Shown here in pieces: positions 24,272-37,085 of a stretch of DNA of 64,000 bases. Each line of letters opens with the position of its first letter. The stretch's first letter is position 1. The translations under genes and the position numbers were made by a program. The notes below the pieces were generated by a model, which did no database searches, was not told the DNA's origin, and worked only from the letters and a program-made list of their open reading frames with translations. The stretch comes from Polytrichum commune. Its lineage: Eukaryota; Streptophyta; Polytrichopsida; Polytrichales; Polytrichaceae. Where the stretch lies: positions 68,362,033 to 68,426,032 of the forward strand of contig OX485804.1 of the NCBI GenBank assembly GCA_950295325.1, written 5' to 3'.

Positions 24272-24298
24272 TAAAAGACGTGTTTTGTAGTAGTGATA
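24272..24298 (-). repeat. Element 1 right TIR and target duplication
   Basis: The last 24 bases of the element are the exact reverse complement of the left end and are followed by ATA. Confidence 0.95.
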
Positions 24299-27054
24299 GA
24301 TTGTTGGCACATACAAACCCTACCCCACCAAATTCCATCTACATTTGGACAAATTTGTCCTTATTCCCATTAACATTTGGTGGACAAACGACCTACATGG
24401 GAACTCACCCTAAAAGCACCAACAAAGCACTTAACTTAGGAGCGGGTGTTGACAATGTGGTGGAACTATAATAAGGGGGGAAGCTTCACCCACTGTGCTA
24501 TCATGGCATATGGGTCACATATATGCACCTATACATGCATGCGGGACCGGGAGAAATAAAAAATTATATATATATATAGGCCAACCGTGGGCCCACAGGA
24601 TTGGCCCTCCTTGAAAGAATATTCTCGGTTCCGTGCCCACAGCTTTTCAATTGAATTATTAGAGTACCTTGATTCCACAACTAGGAATACGAAATTACGG
24701 GGGCTCAAGAGGCTCCTTGTCATATGTGCACCCTACATTCAATAACATTGGTCTCACTATGTTAGGTTAGGTGTCTTATTAGCCATGAGCAATGAGGGCC
24801 ACTTCACACACGAGACTGAGAGCCCATGACCATTACACTTCAAGCACTCTCATTGGTGGAAAAGGCGGAGCCACTCCAAGTTCGCTTCACTCTACGCTTG
24901 AGGGACCAACGGAGTATGTGAATGCAAGATGGATGTAAAGTCTACATGGATTCCTACATGGCATGGAATGGATCATGTTTCATGGTCACTTGGACTATTT
25001 TCAAAACCCACCTCTTGGGGGTAGGCCGAACACATGACCGGGAGACCATGGCACTCTGAATGTTCACAACCGTTGGATTTCTTCTATTTTATCATGTGTG
25101 AGGACCTGGATGAATAGGAATTCATTGAAATAGCATTTGATTGAGGGCCCGGTCACATATAACTTCACACTACACTTGAGGGTCCCTGACCACACTACAT
25201 GATTTTGGAAGTGTGTTGGGACGGCCTTTGGACACTCTCTCTTGGGCTCTCTCAATTTCAAGGTCACGGCTTTGGCTCGTTTGTGAAATGGCCTTAAGAC
25301 ATGTTTTCTTAGTTCATCGTAACTATTCATATTATTCATACCGACATACTTTATTATTCATATTGGCATCATTTCCCCCCCCCCCCCCTAATATTTAAGT
25401 TTTAGTATGTTTGGAGGTAAGACGGTGGAGGCCCTTGTCATATAGTAAATACAACAACTAAACTCCGCCATATGGTTGAGTTATGTTATTCTTGTTCTAC
25501 ATGATGCACTATATTCTTAAGCCTATGTGCTTATCTAAGATAGGTGTGCCTAATTCGGTTACCTATCTATCTTAATTGGACACCTATACCTACATTTGAA
25601 TGGTGTGGGATAGGATTGACTTCACAAACAGATGCTAAAATGACATGTATTTAAAAGAGGTTGGGCTACATGTTCAAAATATGATAACTATTGTAGACTC
25701 AAGGAAATGAAATTGATTTTAAAGTCCGGGAAGCCAAAATGTCAACTATCAATGTAATTGGAGGAACCTATGTGACCACTTAATGAGCATGAGAATGTTC
25801 ACTTTGATCATGTATAAGATATTCATAGGAAACTGTAAGGAAAGGTGGCTACAATTATAGGAAATTATGAATAATAGCTCCAAAAATTATAAGGAAGGTG
25901 GCTACATCCTCGATTCAGGTTTGCTAACCATCTTGTATTGATTGCTTGTTTCATTCCTAGGTGAAGTGGGCTAGTCGGGAAAAAGTATATGCAAGGCGGC
26001 TATTTTAATTTGCATTAGGTGTTAGTCGGAAGTGTCAAGAAATACTAAGGAGAAGACATGGGGTCTTGGATCCACGTTATTTCCACCCACACTAATATGA
26101 CTAAATGAAGTAGTTGTCATGAACAGAGAGAATATTCTTGCATGGCCAATCTCGTTGGTTCTCATGCATTGTTGTTATCCTTCAAACCTTAATTGGACAT
26201 GTGTTTTATGAACTAGTGATGGCATGCGTTGGACACCGGCTTGGTGACTATATCATCTGAGACTTTTTAAAATAAAAAAAAATAAAAATACAATGTGTTT
26301 TTTTATTCTAGATTAACGATTTTCGATGATACTCTAAATCTACTCACAAGAATAAAGCACATGTGAAGACAATTCTAAAAGCACTCCAATCTCGCTATTC
26401 TAACATGTTGACTATGTAGGTTGATCCAAAAACCTCACGAACCTCACTTGACCCTCCCAAGTGACATAGGCCCCCCTCAAACTGGACAATGATGATCATT
26501 AACATTTTGTCTTCAATAATGAATGAGTTGCATTTGCAGTCCTTAGAATAATTCATTTAGTTTTCTTGTTGAAGTAAGTACTTGCCCACCTTGGAGAAAA
26601 GTTGGTGTTGGAATTAGGCGCTTCTACCTTTTGTGTTGTGAACCCTTACCCCCAAAACTTTGTGATGATGCTGAATAATGTTAGGCTACACCATTCATGG
26701 TATCTAGTGTCACTTACTATTTGAAGTTACATAATACTACAACGTTGTACTAAGATGATAAGTTTTTACCAAGTAAAAGCCATTTGGGTTATATAATGTC
26801 CATAGAACCTATTTAATCTTTGCAGTTACATAACAAAACCCTATCATAAGAAGTTATGTCATTGCGTAATCCCATATACGATGTGACACTAAATAGTGTA
26901 AACGGTATAGCGGTAAGCTTTAAGTGTAACTCATCATTGAGTTTCAAAACATTGTAGCTTCTGGTAGTAATTCTAGTCAAATCTTAGTTTATCCAGTTAA
27001 GGCTCAGTTAATATAAAAAAAATTCTTCCTTTAAGTTATCCACAAGTCCCACCA
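24299..27054. other. Non-coding DNA right of element 1
   Basis: Nothing gene-like is visible. There is a short TA run at 24,565-24,580 and a C run at 25,374-25,389. Open frames are short and match nothing I know. Confidence 0.55.
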
Positions 27055-27260
27055 ACAATGTCCAGGGAGATTTTTGGGCATCCGTAATCAGTTGAGATCC
27101 TAGTGATCTTTCCAAGGTCAACCGGCCACATGTTGCAATCTTCCATTTTTCCTCCATTAATTTGAGGTATATTCCATAGAGTCCTCTAAAAAGATCAATA
27201 ATTCTCATGAAAGTCTTGAACTTCAAAAGGTTATTTCTCAAACTCAATGTGTTAATCTGT
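27055..27260 (+). repeat. Dispersed repeat R2, copy 3
   Basis: Same word order as the other two copies: TCCAGGGAGATTTTTGGGCA, GAGATCCTAGTGATCTTTCC, GTCAACCGGCCACATGTTG, then GGTTATTTCTCAAACTCAAT. Confidence 0.65.
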
Positions 27261-27689
27261 GACTATAGCTCAGTTCTTCCTGTTCATTGCCCACATGCAT
27301 GGGAGGGGCATGCCTTCTTCTGTGGTCGGAACCATCTCCTGGTTGCAGACAAAAAAACACCGCCCCTCCATGGATAATAGATATCTACTATCCATTTTGG
27401 AACTTTGAGAGGGCAATGGCACATGGGTATTGATGCAGGTTGCTTGTGAGAGTGGACATAGGGTGTGGTTTCCAACAACAACATGTGATAACATTGGTCC
27501 AAACTAGTAAAATGCATGTATTCAACTTTGTATTCCAAAACATTTCAATATGAAGTTCACAAATGAAATACTAAAGTGTTTGGATTTTTCATTCCGTTCA
27601 AAATAAATCAACATAATAGATTTATTTATTTATGTATGTGAATTCGGATCTCTGATCATAGTACTATTGTAGTCAACTATGTATTTGGG

Positions 27690-29350
27690 CATATTCCTCC
27701 ATACTATTATGCTGGTGCCCAATATTCTGGTAAATTTTGTCTCTGTACTCACCATAAAATTTCCATTTGTTTGGGCAGCATCCCAAGTGGTTTCCAAAAC
27801 CCTCAAAATGCTAGTTTGTTTCTTGTTTCTTTTTTCTTTTTTCCGGCAGTGATACTTCTATTACATACTATTTGGAAACTATATCATGTATATTCTTTCA
27901 ATTAACATTGCTATCTTAGCATGATAAACTCAAGTGAAGTATTGTCACTGAACATTATCATAATAAAATGGGTGACATCATTGGAATAATGTAACATCAA
28001 TTTCCAAATGTTGTGGGCATCATCCCAATTGATTTTTAATATGAAATTTCATTATAAGATCATATGCAAGCCACTTGAAAGCAAATGTTTATTTATGGCA
28101 CCTGGTTTTGGGTGACCACTAATTTGATATTTTTTGCCTTGAATTTTGAAATACAATTTTTGATTTAATGGGCACAATCCCGGCCAATTCCAATCCTTGG
28201 AAACCATTGCCAAGGCCTTATGCTAACCACTTGAAAACGAATGCTAAAATTTGGAACCAAATTTAGGGTGCCCAAAATTTTGGAATTTTTGTTCCGGCTA
28301 CAAGAGACATAATCTTTGAATTTTGGGGCAAAAAAGACAAGGCAAATTGCAAATCATGGAATTCAGTGATAAAATCACTATTTGCTAACCGCTCGAAAAT
28401 AAATGGTAACAATTGGAACCGATTTTGAATTGCCCAATTTATAAAATTTGAAGGTCCGCCATGAATGACAAGATCTCAAATTTATCATACACAAGACTAG
28501 TAGATCTCGCCCTGGGCTAGATCACATCTTCATTCAGCTGGGCACCACCCCTCCCACGCCTCCTTTACTGCCCAATCTTCTTGCCCGCACCTACGTGGGA
28601 ACTCTTCATCGCTGGGAACCAATGTGATAGTACCCGGTCACTTAAGCCTAGCTCCTTTGGCATGTGAAGGAACTTCATCAATTAACTTGGGAGTAATGAA
28701 AATGATGTCAACTTGAGTATTTGTAATTTTGACCAGGTATTGTCATATTGGTTTCCAACGAGGAAGTGTTCCCACGCAGGTGTGGGCATGAAGACCGGGC
28801 AGTGAAGGAGACGTGGGAAAGGTAAGGCCAAGCTGAATGAAGATGTGATCTAGCCCAAGGCGTAGATCTCCAAGTCATTAGAAAGGATTGCTTGGGTTGC
28901 TTGAAAATCGCTTGAGAACCGCCGGTGAAATTTGGAAGCAATCTTGGGATACCCAACTTTTTTTTTGGGTGGTATTAATTTTTTTTGGGTCTTGCAACTA
29001 AATATAAAGATTATAATTTCTGGGCATGATCCCGGTAGATTTCCAAATCCTTGGGAAGCACTAGCAAGGTCTTTTGGAAACTACTTGAGAATGAATGCTG
29101 AAATTTGGAACCAATTTTGGGGTGCCCGTTGCGGTATTTTTGAGTCTCAACATTGACACTAAAAATTTCCACATGTTTGGGGGACCTGCCCATTGGATTG
29201 CCAAAACTGCCCAATGAAGTGCAAGGTCCACTTGGCAGTCACTTGACAAAGATTGTTAAAATTCAGATTCAATGTTGGTTATTTTAGTCTCAATGCTGAC
29301 ACTTAAACTGTAAAGGACATTTTTGGTCCATGGCCTAGCCGAAATAGGCA
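27690..29350 (+). repeat. Degenerate ~155-bp satellite, block A
   Basis: Units can be followed through recurring words in the same order: GGGCATCATCCCAATTGATT-like start, a CCTTGGAAACCATTGCCAAGG-like middle (shortened here), CCACTTGAAAACGAATG, AAAATTTGGAACCAATTTT, GGGTGCCCAAAATTTTGG. Units are heavily diverged and about 150-165 bp long. The block is interrupted by a foldback element at 28,502-28,869. The same satellite reappears at 34,890-37,085. Confidence 0.75.
28502..28869. mobile_element. Foldback / MITE-like inverted repeat in the satellite
   Basis: The left arm (28,502 to about 28,640) and right arm (about 28,730-28,869) are inverted copies. Both contain GGGCTAGATCACATCTTCAT, CTCC(A/T)TTACTGCCC-like and GTGGGAAC words and begin and end with AGATCT near the tips. 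Arms of about 140 bp flank a centre of about 90 bp. There is no coding capacity. It splits a satellite unit, so it inserted after the satellite formed. Confidence 0.75.
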
Positions 29351-32300
29351 ATTTTTGAAGTTTTAATAATGGCGTTCATCAGGCGACTAACAATTGGATA
29401 GTCATCCAGAGTGGAAAGCCAAGGCAATTGTTGTTAAGGATTAGTTATAGTCTGTAACCAACTCCTTCCCTTCCTCTGCACCATGAGGAGGACGCAAAGG
29501 AAGTCATTTGGAGGCTATTTTCCATTTGTAGAATCTTGCATAGTCTTGTAGTACGTAGTAGAGCAATAGACGTCACCAAGTGGTAGGAACTCAATGATTG
29601 AGTCCATAGATAGGCATACTCCAGGTGAGATACTTGAGAGAAATAGCAATAGGTTGATGTAGAATCGAGTGATTTGGATTCTTGAGTCTTTGAACTTTGA
29701 AATGAAGAATAAATACCTTTGATGTGCAATGGTCATGATGTCTTGAAGTGGAACTTTGATGGTTGTTATTTTGTGATGTGGAGAGAATGAGAAATAATAT
29801 CTTGGATGTAATTGAATAGTGGTTGTGAGAATCTGGTTGACCTAGTCATTTGTCAAAGTGTAAGTGAAGTTGCTTAAAGATTATGAGGGCTGAAGTCTTG
29901 TGTAAGAAAGTGCATTCGGGCGACATGCCAAGTAGAATAAAGTTTGAACTTGAGAATGAAGAACAATGTCAGTTGAGACATAATGTCTATGAATATCATG
30001 ACTGAGAGGAATAATATAAACGATGGACTATGAGAAAGCTTTATGCAAGTGAGTGGTTGATAATTGGGAAACCAAGAATTAGTTGACTTGACTGAGTGAA
30101 TTACTAGCCATGGGAAATGTGTGAAGGAGGCAAATGAGTGTATGAGAACTTCAAGGATCAAAGTGATATGGAAATAACCAACTTTGGTGATAGACATAGA
30201 GGGTTTGAATGTAAGAGGTGAGAGAGTTAGTTGGCAATAAGGATGTAAGTCGTTTTACCAAGCCTGTGAGAGTGTATAAGGACTAATTGATGAGATAAGG
30301 GCCAATTGACTTAGCTAGGGTGAAACCAATCAACCACCTAATTGGAATGGTCCACAGTATAACCCCATAACCCATAATTATACAACACCTATACTAAATC
30401 AGATCGTGAGGAACCAAAGGCCTAAAATTAATGCATTGCCCTCTAGGTCAATGAGGATAATTTAGATAAAGTACAACCAACTATAACCATAAAACAATTA
30501 TTGGCTATAGCACCACAATGTCATAGTTCCCTAAGCACCTCCATGATATATAAAAGGTCTAGAATAGTAGTAGTATATGACATATCCTTGAGTGCAGTGC
30601 TTGAGTGAAGACCTAGGAGCCTCTGCAATTGATGTAATCATAGGAGGTCATCTTATATTGGGATTCTAGATTGACATAGGATTGAATGTCAATTTGATGA
30701 ATGTGGAAATTATGAATGAACTAGGAATAACTAGTGTAGTTTCAACCTCAACTATTTTGAAGATGGCAAATAGTAGTCGAGTCAAACCATTAAGAATTTT
30801 GGAGCAAGTCCCAACTCTCATAGCTAATATTGAGTACGAAATAGACTATGTTGTTTTCAAAACAATGGACGATATGTAATCCTATCTAGGCCTTCTTGGA
30901 CGTACATGGTTGCTCGATGCGCATGCCACAGAAGATTGGGTAAAGACACACTCACTGTAGGAAAATAGGAAAAAAAAAATTTGTTTCACCTTTGTTTCCC
31001 ACCCAATACCAAGGTGAGAACCAAGATGATGAAATTGAATTCACTACCAAAGATGGTTATGAAATAGAAAAAGTAAACCACTATGAGTGAGTCCATACAT
31101 CGTGTGAATGATAAACCATTTAAGTATATCCCTTTAGGAACGAGGGAATTCTTTTGTGCCATGGGTGATGGTGATCATGATGATGCTATTGTAGCATGGC
31201 AAAACACCATTCTAGTAAACGTGATCTCTACCCATAAACACTGAACCATGACCTACATGAAGAAGAACAAAACCCAAAACACCTAATAAAGATGAATTAG
31301 CTGAAAAATGGGAGTCTTCCATGTTTGAATTTGACCGACCTATAAAGAATTATGTGATCAAAGATGTGTGTATGGATATGGGTCTAAATGATGACAATAC
31401 ACCACGACTTATTAAGATATATGAAAAATAACTAACGTTGAGTGGAAATATTGGAGATATTTCTTTAAAAGAAATATTAAAGTTTTATCCTAGACATATA
31501 AAGAATTGAGAGGAGTTTTGCTTCAAAGCTCACGGTTGCAGCGTGGTTGCAGCAACAACCTTGGCCTCATAATCCTTGCACGCAATATGGTATTAAGGAT
31601 CTTCAATTATTCATGCCTTTGAACATCACAATTGCGCCTAAAACACCTAACCTAGGCCTTTATTCTATCCAAAATGTCATTGTGTTCCTTGTGCACTGCA
31701 CAAGATGCCCTAAAAAATGAGGGGAATTGAAGAACAAACATACTACTACAAATGAACACATAAGAACTAAAGAAACAAGCATTTGGATGTTGAAGCACAT
31801 ACTGATGTATTGCCATATAGGTAGCAGTGTTTGAACATGCTACCAATACGTGGGCCAATTGCTTCATCTTCCAATTGTTGGTGAAGGTATTGCATGTAGG
31901 CATCTCGATCATCAACCAACTCCTTTGACACCCATTTTTGTGTCACTCTTGTTATGAGAATGTAGAGATCATTGATGTCTACTTTGGGTGGAGGAACTGC
32001 AATCTCGTTGGCTTGACCAAAGAGTTGAGTGGCATTCTTCAAGCTTGTGCTTCAAACTCTTCACGTGATTGGGGTGGAGCTAAATGCGATTGAAAAATAG
32101 GGATGTGCCTCAGCACAAAACTCCAAATCTTTAATGGGAGCAAAGTTCTTGAGTGAGCCTAGAGTTTGTTCTTTGGTGTTGGAACGGGCTCACTATGCGA
32201 ATTGTGCAAAGGAAACATGTTCTTTGTTGGATTATGTCTTCGATTGACGAGGCAACTTCTTTGCCTTTATTTTAAGCCTTGAGGGTGGAGGTGACATTGC

Positions 32301-34889
32301 TACCTTTGGTGCAACCTTCGTTGCCAAGTGGCATAACACTACATCATATTATTTGGCCTTTGTTGCCAAGTGGCATGACACTGGGTCATATTTTGCAACC
32401 TTCACTAAGAGGTTGAGTTTCTTTGGAGGTAGGGAATGTTCTACATCCTTGACTACCAAGTTTTGCTTCCTAGAAGGTTGTGCTTCTAGGTTAAAAGGGG
32501 GCGGTTGCTCCGTAGGGGATGCAACGCTTGAACCTAGGGACTATTGAGGGACACAAAAACCCATGAACTATATGGTTAGACATGTTAACATAGATATTAG
32601 CATAAACATCTCTAATGATAGAAAGGGGTCTTTGCACCCCATAAGAGACTCCAAGCTAGTGGTCATCTGAGTTAAATTCTTTTGAAGGACACATTACGAT
32701 AGCTCTCATACATCTCAACATATGGAGGACATAGATGGACAAAGAAGAACACGTGAAAAAAGTCACTCTAAAAACATCTAGAAAAAAGAAGGAAAATGCC
32801 ATAAATACCCTTGAAGAACACAATAACAAATCCCAAAGGGTATGAGGAACATAACACAATGCCTCACAAATGAAATTCACAAAGAAATTCCAACTTCTAC
32901 ACAACATAATGAAGTGACCTCATTCACTAAAGTTAGGGAATGAACATCCCTCGGAAGGTTACATGAATTAATTTAATCTTGCAAGGAAACTAGAAGACAA
33001 CAAGGAGAAAGGCAAGAAACCCTACACCATCTTGCCAACCATTGCTGCCGTGGATGCACAACTCAACAAACTTACCTCTACACAGCCATGAGATCATGCG
33101 TTCATCCTCTAGGATATGTAAGTTCACATCCAAAGCCTCAGGCACAAGATTGGTTGTCGTCCAAGAATGTCTAGCTTTGGGGGCTGATTTTATGATTTTC
33201 ATAAAGCGATATGGATATGAAGTAGAGTGCTTTTAGCTATTGTCATGAAGACAAACACTATTGGCATCAAATAAGCCCTAAGCACTCCGTACCACTCAAC
33301 AATATTCTCGAGCACTTAATAAACTGGTGTTTTTAAACCTCGCATCACAAGTGTGCTTTTAGAAGCAATCAAAAACGTGGTCATCATTTTCAACAACAAT
33401 AAACTCACAAGGATTTGCTTGATTGAAGCACTCAAGAACTAGTGGTCATTAAAAATCAATAAATGCACAAGGGTTTGCTCAATACAAACGTTCAAGCAAA
33501 TGGAGGTTTGCTTTACACTAGTAGTCAAGTCAAAAGGATATTTTGCTTATAGGCAAGTGAAGAAAATGGAGGTTTAGGGCCAAAACCCTCAAAAGTATGT
33601 GCTCCTTACAACATTCAAGAAGATGAACTAAACCCTTGCCTCCAACACGTTGTGTCCTCCCTAAAGCATTCTACACTCTAGCACTCAAGCACCTCAAAAG
33701 TGGTTGTAGTAAAACTACTTACTAGGACTCTAACAAGTCACAGGACCAACGAAGAAACCAACACTCAAGCAACTTACTACAAGAGTTTACACCCTCAAGG
33801 CCTTCCAAACACTCAAGAAACCAACACGCAACACAAGAGTTGGCCCTACATCTCCTCACAAGCACTCAAACAATAAACTTCCTTACAACAGACATACATT
33901 GCAATCATGTGCAAGATGAAGATAAGTGCTTTTGCACCATGAAACAAAGACAAATATTTGGGTACCGAGAAATAAAGACAAACACACATGCACTGGGAAA
34001 AATCCATTCATAAGTTGTGCAGAAGTCGGTCTCATCCACAAAAGAGGTTGGCACGCAAATTGTGGAGAAACTCTAGCACTGATTACTCCCCAATCTACCT
34101 ACTCCACCAAGAAGATCATGATGATGAGGGACCCTAATAACTCCATAGTGATTTGTCCATTATGACTTGGGCTAATCACTCGTAACTGCTCCGTGCAATG
34201 ACTCCACGCTCAAACTCTAAGGTAATTAGCGCCTACACACCTCAAATCATGAGCACTCAAAACCCTAGATGTGTCTTCACGCATGGATCTCCATCAACAA
34301 CCCTAAACATGTCAAATCAACATCAAATTACTGTAGAAACTAGCAAACATAAAGTCACAAGCAGGACAATAAGGGCAACGGGCAAGATTGGACAAGATGA
34401 AGAGAGTATGGTGAGGGATACAGAATTGGACTATAGAACTTGTAGACTATACGACAACAATGCAGGACATAGTATTTGATGAGCCAAAACGAGGCTCTAT
34501 CTTGGGAAGAACACCCCACCCCCAAGATTGTCCAACCCAACCTTCGAAGTCCTACAAGCCGCACCTTCACACCAACGTCGTCGTCCTCCATGCCTCGAAG
34601 GGTGTGTCCGTTCCCCTTGGCCAGTGGCCTTTTGCTCCAATCACCTCCCTCAAACGGGCACCCCCCGTTTTTGGGGATCTTACCTTGTCAACCCCCCTTA
34701 AAGTTTGTATGGGGAGACTTAGGGCCGGTTTACACTACGGTGGAGAAGGCCTCCGGTCGGTCAAGAATGCTCGGCCAAGACATGGTTATATGAGGCAAAT
34801 GGTGGATGTGCCGGAGAAGAATTAAAGGCAATAAAATATTTTTATTGAGTTGGGCTTCTCCGGCCTCTTGAACGCCCGTCCATCTCTAG
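29351..34889. other. Interval between satellite blocks
   Basis: Apart from the gypsy-like remnant at 30,664-31,530 I recognise no gene. Two 45-48-bp near-copies around TTGCCAAGTGGCAT occur at 32,300-32,400, and 33,240-33,920 is rich in CACTCAAG/AAGCACTC words. Longer open frames at 31,767-32,042 and 34,355-34,825 match nothing I know. The interval looks like DNA inserted into a once continuous satellite array. Confidence 0.5.
30664..31530 (+). mobile_element. Decayed Ty3/gypsy retrotransposon fragment (protease region)
   Basis: The translation from 30,670 follows the retropepsin region of plant Ty3/gypsy polyproteins: an active-site-like I-D-I-G-L-N-V-N in place of D-S/T-G, then LKMANSSRVKPLRILEQVPT, then after a stop at 30,877 the LLGRTWLLDAHATEDWV segment. 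Further on, SMFEFDRPIKNYVIKDV and NDDNTPRLIKIYEK resemble the linker before reverse transcriptase. Multiple stops make it non-functional. I found no long terminal repeats. Confidence 0.6.
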
Positions 34890-37085
34890 TGGATTTCCGA
34901 AATCCTCAATAGAATTGCTAGGGTAACTTTGAAAGCCACTTGACAAGAAATGTTAAAATTTGGAATGTCGATGTTGGGTTTTGAGAATTTTTGTATTTTT
35001 GGTCTCCTTGGTGATAATGAAATTTACAATTTATCAAGCACAACTCAGGCCGATTTGTGTTCCTTTTCTAACCACTTTTTTTAGTGATAAAATATAGAAC
35101 CAATTTTAGGGTGCCCAATATTTTGGAAATTTTTGGTACCACCAGAGACGATGTAAATTCCATTTTTTTGAACACAAGACGAATTGATTTGCAAAATACT
35201 AGAAAGTCGTTTTAGCTTCATTTGGACACTTTTTAAAAATACTTGTTGAAATTCGGAACCAATTATGGTGTGCCCATACTTTTGAAAAACATTTAAGGCA
35301 CTTATAGTTCAAATTCTAGAATGTTGTGGGGACCACCCCGGGAAATTTCCAAGCCATAAGAAAGCATTGCAAAGGTCATTAAGAAACGACTTGGAGAAAT
35401 TATTAAGATCTAGAACCAAAATTATGGTATTTGTGTCTCTCCACTTATTATAGAATTTTCAATGTTTTGGACACCATCCTAGTTGATTTTCAAAAAAATT
35501 AAATGAATTGTCAACTCAAAAAAAATGTTAGGAATTAAAATCAAGTTTGGCTACTCAAAAATTTGGGTATTTTATATCTCAATTCTGACACCAAAATTAT
35601 GTTGTTTGGGTCATTTTTCTTTGTTATACCAAATCATCAAAAGGTTTTGCCAAGGTCATTTAGGAACTCTTGAAACAAATGTAAAATTTGCACCCTTTTC
35701 CATCATGCCCAATATTTTGGCATTTGTTGTGTTGGCTTTGACACTATATTTTTCAAATATTTGATAACATCCTAGTTAATTTTCAAGAACATTAAAGCAT
35801 TGCAATAGTCATTTCCAAGCCAATTGAAAATAATTACTAAAATTTGGAGTTGATTTTGAGGTGCCCAAAATGTTATGATTTGTTTTATCGACACCAAGGC
35901 CCAAGATAACAAAAACCACTTTAATGTTGAAACCATCTTGGTCGAATTTCAAAACCCTAGAAAAGAAGTGCAATAGTCATTTAAAAGCCAACCAAAAACA
36001 TTGTTTAATTATGGAACCAAATTTGGAGCGCCCAAAATGTTAACATTTTGTCTGGTGCCGATACATATGGACACCAAAAGTATAAATTGTTAGGTCCATC
36101 CTAGTTGACTTTCCAAACCCTAGAAATGATTAACAACATCATTTGCAAAGCACGGGAAACATATATTTAAAATGGCACCACGTTTGCGTTTTCACATTCT
36201 CTATTTTAAATATCAATTTTGAGAGCCAGTTTGTAATTTTAGAATACCATCCTGGTTGATATCAATCCTTTGAAAGGATTGCCATGATCAAATATAAGCC
36301 ACTTGAAACAACTATTATAATTTGGAGTAAATGAAAGGGTGCCATAATGACTGGCTTTAGTATCTCCCAAATAAGATTAAAATATTTGAATTTTGGGAGG
36401 AATCCTGGTTGATTTTGAAAACCTCCAAAGTCGTGACATGTGCAAAACGCTTGAAAAAAATGTTAAAATTTGGAGCCAACTTTATATTTTGTGTGAGAAC
36501 CAAGACAACATTATCGGAAAAAAAAATTGCATTTTCGTGGTTGATATCCACATAAAACATTGCCAAGGTTATTTGGAAATCACTTTAAAATAATTAAACA
36601 TTTAGAATCAATTCTGGTGCCCAAAATTTTAGTTTTATTATAAAAAAAATTGGTGCCGGATTTTGGGCACCATCCTAATTGGTTTTTAGAAACTTTGATA
36701 AACAATGTCAAGCTCATTAGGAAACCACTGGATAAGAAATGCCAAAATTGGAAAGTAATTTTAGAGTGTCCAAAATGTTTGAGAGATTCTATCTTGGAAC
36801 CACGGCACCAACATTTATTTGGGCACCAACCTGGTTGGTATCAAGAACTTTGGATACATTGTCAAAGATCATTTGGAAAGTATTTGAATAAAATAAAATT
36901 CAAATGCAAAAATTCAAAAAATCAAAAAATTGGTTCCAATTTTGGGATGCCCAAAATGTTGGTGTTTGTTGTGTCTACAGTAAGAAAACAAAATCCAGAA
37001 ATCGTAGGGTGCCAAACATGTAGATTTCCAAGTTCCTTAAGAGCATTGTCGAAGTGATTTGGATTCTAGAAAGCACTTGAAAAAA
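34890..37085 (+). repeat. Degenerate ~155-bp satellite, block B
   Basis: About thirteen diverged units, recognised by GGAACCAATTTT...GTGCCCAAAATGTT words near 35,096, 35,254, 35,411, 35,690, 35,841, 36,013, 36,174, 36,322, 36,472, 36,603, 36,749 and 36,930, at spacings of roughly 130-180 bp. Each unit also carries an ACCATCCTAGTTGATTTTCA-like and a CATTTGGAAACCACTTG-like word. Open frames here are repeat artefacts. Confidence 0.75.

Larger units (their letters stand above)
8438..24295. mobile_element. Complete CACTA (En/Spm) transposon, element 1 (15.86 kb)
   Basis: The element starts with CACTACTACAAAACACG and ends with its exact complement, giving 24-bp perfect terminal inverted repeats. 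A 3-bp ATA target duplication (8,435-8,437 and 24,296-24,298) is the length CACTA elements make. Inside are a minus-strand TNP2 transposase gene, a SET-domain exon in its first intron, and a divergent plus-strand TNPA-like gene that is disabled. Introns and subterminal regions are crowded with AGTAAT/TTACT words. The ends are intact and the transposase is open, so the element could be, or recently have been, mobile, though it would need TNPA function from elsewhere. Confidence 0.95.

Noticed and set aside
31767-32042. 91-aa minus-strand ORF with a plausible-looking helical sequence
   Set aside because: No family recognised, no splice or start context, and it lies beside a decayed retrotransposon.
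34355-34825. Overlapping ORFs on both strands (78-121 aa)
   Set aside because: They overlap in several frames with no similarity to known proteins; GC-richer composition alone explains them.
34890-37085. Satellite block as a functional centromere
   Set aside because: Units are too diverged and the block is only about 2 kb; nothing in the sequence proves centromere function.
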